A stretch of DNA of 64,000 nt from Toxoplasma gondii ME49 (taxonomy: Eukaryota > Apicomplexa > Conoidasida > Eucoccidiorida > Sarcocystidae). Below the pieces are notes generated by a model, which made no database searches, was not told the DNA's origin, and saw nothing but the letters and a program-made list of their open reading frames with translations. The DNA lies in the NCBI RefSeq assembly GCF_000006565.2, contig NC_031479.1:4180289-4244288 (forward strand). The letters run 5' to 3'. The translations under genes and the position numbers were made by a program. The first letter of the stretch is position 1. Every line of letters starts with the position of its first letter. Below are positions 56,183 to 64,000 of the stretch, piece after piece.

Positions 56183-59100
56183 GTAAGCAGACTTGAAGTG
56201 TTCAATCAAAACCTTCAACAGTGCGAAGTTCGCGCTGTGAAACAGGACACGAGCTCCGCTTCCCCTGAAAAGACCTCTGGTGCCCTCCTCCTTGTAGACT
56301 GTTGCTAACCCCTGCACGCATGTGCACAGAGAGAAAAGCCTAACAAAACCGGCAGGTTTTCACTACCATCTGGGACAAACCAACCACGATATCATAGTCA
56401 GGACACAGACGGTAACGCACACGCAGCGGCATCACTGACCAGTTCACTTACTCCTCGGTGTAGCCATTACGCTGAAATCTGGGAACGAGCATAAAGTGGG
56501 CCATGGATATAGCCCAGGTTTTACACCGTACCAATAAATCGAGAAACGCTGTTTGCGCACCGTGTCAGGCTTCGCGCGCGCATGGTCTGAAAGGTGCTTC
56601 CGAGAAGTCATGGCTGCTCGTTAAAATACCATCAACAGTAGATTAGCTCTCGAAAAGGAAATGACGAGTTCAGGCCGTACATCGGGAGGTAGTTACAAGG
56701 GGAGCAACATCGCTTTGCTGTGAAGCCTTCTGGGGTCGTTATCGGTTCTGGCTATATCCCGTTCACAAACAGATGATTCAGGGAAGAGGCAACAGAGTGA
56801 CGCACTTACGTGAAACGTATTGCGATACAGAAACGGTGTCCCTCGACTCGCGGTGCCCATCTGTCCACGCTGGACCTGCAGCCTGAAAAGGCCAAAACGT
56901 GTATTGAATCGCTATTGACTGCCGGAATCAGGGGTAATCCACAGGTGTAGCCTTGCGACTTCGGATATCACGCATGTTAATTCCCTACCACGTTTATTGT
57001 TTTGGCCCGCCCTGAACGGGAGGACAAACGAGTTGTCTGCAGTAATAGGTTTGCTACCAACCGCCACATACAGTGTAATTATTTCCACAAATGGCTTCAG
57101 GTGGCCATTTCAACGGCGATGTCTAGACACGCCTATTGGGTCGGGCTCGATCATCTAATATACCTGAGCTTTACTTTGTCCAGAGGAACTGTCAACCAAG
57201 CTGCTGAAGCCGCCGCAACCAAGGCACATCCCCCCGTAGCCAGCGGTATTAGGGAAATAGCGTCAGGAGATGAAGGGTGCCGGTTCTCGACCAAACCGTT
57301 CGGTCCACCGGCATCCTGCTGCCGGTGCAAGATGCGCAAGACTATATTTTTGAGTTGCTGTAGATCAGAAAAGCGCACAAAAATCATATGAACACCGAAT
57401 TACCTTTGGCGGAGGGGCTCCTCAAAGTATGGGCTGGTTTGCATTGGATTTGCTTGATGCAATAGCCTTATGTACCCAAAACCTCTTCGAGCCTTGTACA
57501 CATCGCCCGTTACGCCACGGAAATTGATTATTTTAAAAAACAGTTTCACCCTTGCGAGCGTACTACTCAGGCGGAATACTTTACGCGTTAGCTAAGGTAC
57601 AAAAAAGAAGATCAACGGCGAAAGCATCTTACTGGGTCGATACTAACACTGAGATACGAAGGTTAAGGTCCATCTTCTGATGCCTTTGTGTATAGACCGA
57701 GGGTTCCTGCGTGACGACCTCATTACCATTCACAAACCTTTCAGTCCTCCCCGCCACTCTTCCCGCTGTCGTTCTCTCAAATGCCTCCACCATCGTCTTC
57801 GCTAATCAGTTTGTCACAAGGTTCCAGAGCAGCGCCCAACATAAGTATCAGCTGAAAACACCCGCCACTCAGTCATTAAAGAAGAGTCGTACTGAGGTGT
57901 AAGAATGACATCTCTGTAATTTCGTCAGGGTGGTTCCGGTGTGGTGTGGAACTGAAGCGATTATTTTCCCTCCCACTTCTATTTCTCGCAATAATCGGAA
58001 TGGACCGGGTGTCTGTTTTCTATCCACGGGAGAGAATGTCTTCCAGCACACGTCATAGCGCTCGTCAGATTCCCGCTGCACCCTTACATTATCAAACATG
58101 AAGAAGAGAGCGCTCAACGGGCCAAAAGATAATAGTGTTGCCCCATATCCCTTGTACAGCTGTCGAAGGCCTTCTTGTTTGAACAAATGGTTCACACAGT
58201 CCCAACTCCCTCGATAGGCGCTCGTTCCGAGTACACGCTGCGTCTGCAACCAACGCCGTAAGACACAGAAATAGTCCGCGATTTCGAGTGAAACAAAGAC
58301 ACACATGAGGACAAGATGAGCGGTCGCCTCCACCAAAAAGATTTACCGTTCAGGCCTGTTCCCACTGGTCAGGACCCTCAGCGCCTTAAGATGCTTATTG
58401 ATAAAGGGTGGTGGCCTTTCAGTGTCTTGCATCTGACCATAATCGTAATAGTCAAGGACTATGCAGTGCGCGACATTGTTTCTGGGCGTTGCGGGCGGCA
58501 AGCGAAAACATACAGAAGTGGAAAAAGCCGTTCGCTGGATCAAGCACGACCCTGAAATGCCGTCTAACGTCTGGTCAGCCTTGGTCTTCTTCAGGCACTG
58601 CCATACGACAATTTTTACCTGGAGGCGTTCTTTGCAGACATCTATCGGCACCCAAAAGACGCATGAAATCGCCTCGGCACCGAAACCAGACACCAGGTCG
58701 ATGAGAGGTGATATGGGTGTCGGCAGCGTCTTCCCTGGTGCACTGCTTGCGCAGTCGTCTCCCCCTCGGGGATCCGCACTGTCACCATTCGCCCAAGACG
58801 AGCACACACGGACCAAATACGCCCGTATGATCTCGAAGGAAGTGAAGAACAAGCACGTTGCAGGTAAGGAGCCAACGCCACACATGCTGGAAACCAGGAA
58901 CACACGCACGAGCACATAAGCAGAACAATTGTGGCTTGAGCCTTGCACAGAGCTGGCCAAGGAAACGTGTGGTCCCCGATAGCCACACAGGAGTACTTTT
59001 TTACTGTCGCATGTCGGCAAAGACAGAAGCACCTTCATCTTCTGCCCCCTGACATTTAGAGATTGGTGTCAGTGTATGTGCACGTAACCGGACTCGAGGT

Positions 59101-59981
59101 GATGTCACGGAGCTGTAGGTTATACAGCATTCTCCAAGTGGGTGGCTGCAGATCCAAGGCAACCACATCGAAGACCTCCCGTCACAATATTAGGGAATCC
59201 AGTTATCGCCAAAAAGGCCAATTTTTTCAGAAACAACTGCTGCCGACGACAAAATGGAACTATGCTATGTGTGCCACCCGTAGATGACTATCTATTTACA
59301 CGGAACCTGCTGACCACCATCATCTTACGCCGTGTGACGCAGTGTCTCCCATTGCAGGCAACCGTGATCACATATATGAAGTGAGCCAATCGTTGTCCTA
59401 CTGGCTACCAAACCCACTTTTCCAGCTTACACAAAGCCCCTATATAAGCCAGGAATTCCTTCTTGTCTCCACACCATCTTCAAGGCGTGTCCCGTGGAAG
59501 TTAGAAGCGAACGGTACACTTTAGCGGGAGTACAGTCGGCAGCCTGACCCAAAGCTGCGCCTCTAGTTGGTCCTCTTGCCTCGCCGCTCAGTCCCTGCTG
59601 CAACTGCGCCGTGCCCGAAGACATGATTGTGGAACAAGGTTGAATGGAAGAAACCGTAGATGACGAACCTAGATATTGCCTTGAGGTCACTTGCGCTTGG
59701 ATCATTGCCTTTGCTGTGTCAATTGGATAAAAAAGACATCGGCCGACGAAGCCACTGCAGGCGGATGCAAACATCAAGGCCCTCATCTTTCGCCAGTCAA
59801 TCGAGGAATCATCAGACTCGCCATGGCTGAGATGTTCAGCTGAAACAGTCTTCCAGGAGCCTGCTCCGGTCGCGGCGCATGTGGCGTCATTGGTAGAAGG
59901 CTCCATCAATGTGGGATTCGGTGCGAGACCACGCCAGCACACATGAAATCGGCTGGCAGAGATGCCGATAGAAGTCTCCAC
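56153..59981 (-). CDS. Mitochondrial carrier family (SLC25) protein, six exons, up to 466 aa
   Basis: Exons on the minus strand are 59981-59431, 58886-58619, 58243-58088, 57357-57164, 56882-56810 and 56311-56153 (TAA). Every junction is GT-AG with matching phase, and the sum is a whole number of codons. All three Px[DE]xx[KR] signatures of the family are present: YPIDTAKAMIQAQ, VPIDVCKERLQTQ and VPLDKVKLRLQVQ. Each half-repeat is followed by its second-helix motif: EGIPGLYRGF, EGLRQLYKGYGATLLSFGP and EGTRGLFRGSGARVLFHSAN. The protein should span the inner mitochondrial membrane six times and exchange a small metabolite or cofactor; substrate cannot be inferred here. Start may be ATG 59981 or ATG 59906 (441 aa). 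Loops after repeats 1 and 2 are longer than usual and low-complexity. Confidence 0.92.
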
Positions 59982-60170
59982 TCGCAGATCAACGCAAAAT
60001 CCTGGTTACCTTCGCTGCCACCACTTTCCCAGACTCAAGCGCCAACGACACACTCGAACCGTGGCACACTTGCTAAGCGGCAGACAACGACAGGCCTGCA
60101 ACGAGTCCTAGTACTTGTGGCTGACCCAAAAGATTTGAGTTGGGTTCGCGTGTGTCGCACGAAGGCAAAG
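59982..60170. promoter_or_regulatory. 5' flank of the carrier gene
   Basis: Region immediately upstream of the carrier start on the minus strand. No diagnostic motif seen. Confidence 0.3.
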
Positions 60171-60780
60171 TTAATAAAAAACAGATAAATGGTGCGCTGT
60201 TGGGTAGAAGAGGATGCCTGGAAAAGGACAGCAGCGGACCCGCAAAAAAACGGTGCCGGCAATTTGCTCGTTGCATGCTCGGCAGTGGAACATTTCAAGG
60301 GAAAGCGTGGCCGACTTCCACGAACGGTACTTGAGCTGGCGCACGTGCTGCAGTATGTAAGTGGTTGTAGCCGAGGTAAGCAACTGAGTCTTCCAAAAAA
60401 CCTGTTGTTAGCCGAATAGGAGAGATGAAGACTCCGATATGTATGGAAAGCCCTAAAGGGCCAGGAAGGAGTGTGCGTCCCGTTACGGTAGAGGAACCTG
60501 GGCACAGTGTCGAGCGTACCAACTAGCGGTGTATCGACACGTCAGGACAACATTCCGCTGCCCCCTGTGCAGATATAATCCATTACAGGTTCACGACCGA
60601 ATGCAACACGGTTTCTGATTCGAGGTGCCCCGAATTTATCTCTACCGCAATGAAGATGTTGCAGGTCTTCCTTACCTTCGCGCTTGCACCGGCACACCGA
60701 GCGACTTCAGGTGTTTGTGCGGAGCCTGTTTCGCAAGACGTGTACGTCCCTCCGGGCGATTCTGAGGAACCCTCCGTCAT
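60171..60780 (-). CDS. Candidate two-exon gene, 93 aa, CxxC protein
   Basis: Exon 1 (60780-60676) starts MTEGSSESPGGTYTS and ends ARCAGASAK in phase 0 at a strong donor (GCGAAG|GTAAGG). Three downstream acceptors fit phase 0. The one before 60347 (CTTACATACTGCAG) gives HVRQLKYRSWKSATL, then LEMFHCRACNEQIAG, and stops at 60171. An alternative acceptor (CCTGGCCCTTTAG) gives a short end GFPYISESSSLLFG. The CxxC segment looks like half of a zinc ribbon, but its partner is not evident. Exon 1 is better supported than exon 2. Confidence 0.33.
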
Positions 60781-61023
60781 AACAAGCGCCGATGAGCAAA
60801 GCAAACACGCGTGAGACACATTAAAGGACCTGCACGTTGGACGAGTGAAGTAGTTGAAAGCGAAAATGCAGCGATGCCATGCAGCACCTCGTGTCATCCA
60901 TAAGAAAGGCTTATGTTGACAACATCCAAGCAGAAGACAAACAGATAGAGGAGGATATCGGTTGGTTGTTTCTAGAAGCCATCCTTCAGTTATGTCTTAC
61001 AAACACATGGTAACTACCAGCGG

Positions 61024-61694
61024 ATGCGCCAGAAGCCTCCGGCGACCATTCTCCAGAGACTCTGCAACGGATTGGTAAGGGACGTTGGCAGTCGACGTTG
61101 TTGAAACTGGTAACTGTGCATCTCTCCGCCAGAGGAACTCCAAAGAAAAGCAGCAAACGCAGTAACTTCGCCCTGATTAACAGATGGTGTCCATTACATA
61201 TCACTAGATGAGACCCAGGAAGCACGTGCTGAGGACCTTCACGCCGCTGTGCGTGAAGAAGTGAGGAGGTGGGACAAATACGAGTGCAAATAACTATCAA
61301 TTCCTAGCAATGCCGCAGTGATATCAGACATGAAGAGACACGGCCGCATCAAGCTCTCTATAAGAATCAACGACTCAACAGCATTCAAGCAAACGAAAAG
61401 CAGGTTAATAACTCTTCTTCTTATACCTTTGAATCAAAGTGACTACCGCGTACATCACGCATTTAACCAACTACGATCCTTGGTGGTGAGTAGCCTAGCA
61501 CCAGTTTTCGCTGCTTGGGATCTATGCAGATAGATCGGAACTCGCAGAAAGAGGCTGAGGAAGCAACGAAGCTATTGCAGGCATGCTGCACTAGTTTCAT
61601 GACACTTAAGGCGCCTTTAATGTGTGAGTATTGCAGCAATCCAGATTCCAGACGCTTCCATCCAGGAAGTTTACCAATTACATCGGAGTCCTAG
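61024..61694 (+). CDS. Three-exon gene for a small coiled-coil protein, 103 aa
   Basis: Exons are 61024-61074 (ATG, MRQKPPATILQRLCNGL, donor GGATTG|GTAAGG), 61308-61403 (QCRSDIRHEETRPHQALYKN..., donor AAGCAG|GTTAAT) and 61530-61694 (IDRNSQKEAEEATKLLQACC..., TAG stop). All are phase 0, with introns of 233 and 126 bp. The middle and last exons join into a heptad-like helix (NQRLNSIQANEKQ, then IDRNSQKEAEEATKLLQ), followed by a CxxC (MCEYCSNPDSRRF). The N-terminus may be incomplete, since the frame is open upstream to an acceptor at about 60989. The NQR...helix faintly recalls BLOC1S1-type subunits, but this is not strong enough to name. A second phase-consistent chain exists (see findings). Confidence 0.5.
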
Positions 61695-63573
61695 ATGCAT
61701 AAGAAACGAGCTCGACTCTCGGCATTTGAAGCTATAGATGCACGATTGTATCATATGAATATTCTCAGCACAAAATTGCAACTTAACCCAATTCCCGTTT
61801 GACGTCCCTGCTGTTGTTGATACAGACATGTAACGCGGCGCTGCTGAAACTCAGATATTTCGGACATGCTCTACTGTGGCTTAGTTGCTAAGATAAGCCA
61901 TGCAAGGACTCTGGCTTAGTTCTTGTCTTCGACGTCCTCACATCGACGGGTGGCGTACACAGCGAGGAGCACGGGCTCTATATCCTTTTGGCGTATGACA
62001 GACAGAAGTAGCGAGAGAAACGGTTTTTCGCTTATATATTCCGTTTGTTTCTACAGAACGTGTTCCGTGACACTTCCTGAAGCAGTGATGCTTCAATCTG
62101 CGCAAATACCGTGACCCTTGAGGTTCAGGTGTGCCTCCGAACAGTCTGCTCATCACAGGGATGTGCCGTGTGGCAGTAGCTTTTCCATACTATCATACCA
62201 CAATCTCCACATCAGATGTACTTTTAAGAGACGCGTTTGCAGGGTGGACAGACGAGGCACCGCGCAGCAGATAAGCAGTGAACGATCGAGAAACCGAACT
62301 TGTCTTGATGCTCCAGCTGGCAGGATTCACAATTCATCCATGGTGCTAAACTGTGCTTGCACCCGTCAGGCCCAAACAGTTCTCTTCAACAGAGCTGCAG
62401 GAAGCATGGAGTTTTCAGCAAGAACAATTCCGAATATGTCTCTTCGTTCCAATACAGGAAAAAACCTTGAACAGGCCCAGTTAACAATGCACGGAAGTTT
62501 GATCTGCGCTGCACTTTGCAGTTTACGGAGCATTGCTCTTCACGCACCCGCAGGGAATTGTATTTACTCAGTGGCGATGTTTTTACGAGTCCTGGCCTCC
62601 TTGGCGAAAGGGATGGCTGGACAGGAGAAGAAGACATGACGCCAAGAATGGCGTGTCTGCATACTGTGGCAGCGGGAACGCTAGATGCGCGATGTTCCTG
62701 GTGATTCAGATGCAAGCGGCAAGCGCCGCTCCTTGCTATGTGCCAGAAAAAAGTTGGATCGCACCCCATGGCAGCCTTACACGATACTGGGAGAGGGGGC
62801 GTGCAATTTCTGTTTATTCTGCAGTCGGCACGCGGTCGTAAGCAATCATGGCAGCAACTGCTTTTCCGCTTCGCCGTCCCGTACTATGCAGGGCAGGCCA
62901 GTGGCCCTCCCCCGTCCTTTAAAGTATGCATCTGGTTGTGCTAAGGAGGAAAGGATCCATTATATGTCATAAGCATCGGATGATGAACAGTGTCTTCAAT
63001 GTTGTTCTGCACACTGATAATGCTATGAAGGATTTCCGGACACTACAGACACAAACAATTGCCAGCAGTCACGCCCGTTCGCATCGGTACATGCCTGAAC
63101 AGACACTGCAACCGCATGCAGCGTTACGATTCAGACTTGCGATCCGTTGTACCTGGACTGCACACACACTCTCTTGATGTTTTATCCACTTTTTAGTTTA
63201 TTGTTTGTTCTCCTATGCGTGCGAGCTCGCGGCATTCACGCAAGCAGACACACTACGGCGCTCCTGCTTCGTTAGGCACTGGTTCTTGTGACTGCATACT
63301 CGACGGAACTCTGACCCAACACGGTGTGGAGTGCGAGCTTCGTTCCAGAAAGCCACGACGAAGCTCGCTTTTGGCATCGCGCCGATGAAAATACTACTCT
63401 GTTCTCTGCTGGCTTTTTTCGGAACGGTGACCAGCCGTTCAATGCAGTCGTTGAGTGGGGGAGTTATAATCGGGAGCCAAGTCCTCGTGGTGGAGGCAAC
63501 GCAGACCCCGTCAGCATCCTACCAAGATTGAGGCCCTGTCGGGTGTTTCTTTGTGCGGTAGAAATGCGTCACG
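61695..63573. other. Intergenic, 5' flank of the TRAPPC2L-like gene
   Basis: Frames up to 173 codons (+ 62118-62639) lack domain or splice support. A + frame from ATG 63387 encodes a signal-peptide-like start (MKILLCSLLAFFGTVTS) but stops after 49 codons without a donor. It overlaps the likely 5' UTR of the next gene. Confidence 0.4.
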
Positions 63574-64000
63574 ATGGCGGTCGCGTGCGTCTGCTTCATT
63601 GGAAAACAAGTGAGGAAGATGAGTAGAGGATTTGGACTAGCATTGCTGGATGTGAATGCGAATTTGTGCGCCGCTTTGCAACCCTTGCGAGCTTGGTAGT
63701 GGCGACAAGACAGCAAATAGATAGGCTGTTGAAGCTGACTGGGCTTTGAGTGAAGATTAGGGCCACGTGGCAAATTCTTTCCTTGAGTGTACAACAGAAA
63801 TTCAACTCGCCATAGTCACTGGAAATCACTTGCGACCACTGAATGCTCTGTTGTTTTTCGACGACGTCCACCGTGTCCTGTACTCGGCGGTTTCCTTTGA
63901 TTTATTGTCCCGTGCCTTGGGTATTTACAGAATGAACCGCTTTCTCTTCAGGTCTTCAATTCTGACGATGATCTCTCGATGCAGTTTGCCGCGTATGCAG
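63574..64000 (+). CDS. TRAPPC2L: TRAPP complex subunit, TRAPPC2L (sedlin-family) N-terminus, runs off window
   Basis: TRAPP is the tethering and Rab-GEF complex of the ER-Golgi and Golgi pathways; this subunit has the longin-like sedlin fold. Exon 1 is 63574-63609 and encodes MAVACVCFIGKQ, ending in phase 0 at AACAA|GTGAGG. Exon 2 starts at 63931 after GGGTATTTACAG, reads NEPLSLQVFNSDDDLSMQF then AAYA, and continues past the edge. The joined order matches TRAPPC2L proteins: MAV start, a short strand, then N-x-PL, then D/E-x-L and a hydrophobic run just before the SLDVV motif that would lie beyond the window. TRAPPC2 itself starts differently. Only about 35 residues are visible, hence moderate confidence. 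Confidence 0.68.

Noticed and set aside
63387..63533. Short frame with a signal-peptide-like start (MKILLCSLLAFFGTVTS)
   Set aside because: It stops after 49 codons with no donor in between and overlaps the expected 5' UTR of the TRAPPC2L-like gene.

Overview
This is nuclear DNA from an apicomplexan parasite, most likely a coccidian of the Toxoplasma / Hammondia / Neospora group. The evidence is indirect but consistent. Long Ser/Ala-rich ORFs alternate with genes split into short exons joined at canonical GT-AG sites. There is a nuclear insert of scrambled mitochondrial rRNA pieces, which is typical of Toxoplasma-like genomes. Several proteins carry the recessed signal-anchor layout common in coccidian secretory proteins. 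I cannot resolve the genus from sequence alone. There are no bacterial-type operons and no tRNA, CRISPR array or classical transposase that I can recognise. Two runs of 20 Ns (23324-23343 and 24369-24388) show this is a draft scaffold.

Left third (1-19 kb): a large + strand hypothetical gene cut by the window edge, then two - strand single-exon hypothetical genes (8001-9503 and 12284-13393). The second has a possible mitochondrial presequence. They are separated by long intergenic stretches with AT microsatellites and a 34-bp direct duplication. Repeat block (19.4-24.4 kb): a degenerate tandem array of one repeat family, containing three almost identical copies of a 389-bp core with an 891-bp period, interrupted by the two assembly gaps. 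Middle (27-39 kb): a two-exon gene for a 46-residue membrane microprotein, then a cluster of lineage-specific candidates with N-terminal signal or signal-anchor segments, reminiscent of dense-granule-type secreted proteins but not identifiable.

Right third (41-64 kb) is richer in housekeeping genes, mostly found by chaining short exons by splice phase. It holds a many-exon gene for TAM41 (mitochondrial CDP-diacylglycerol synthase), two hypothetical - strand genes (880 and 412 aa) with a mitochondrial LSU rRNA insert between them, a small two-exon membrane protein gene, a six-exon mitochondrial carrier (SLC25) gene, a small three-exon coiled-coil gene, and at the right edge the first two exons of a TRAPPC2L-like TRAPP subunit. 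TAM41 (cardiolipin precursor synthesis at the inner membrane) and the carrier both serve the mitochondrion; I see no further functional clustering.

All spliced models are read by eye from frame, splice consensus and phase; none is backed by transcripts here. Gene models without a recognised family are labelled as candidates, with confidence to match.
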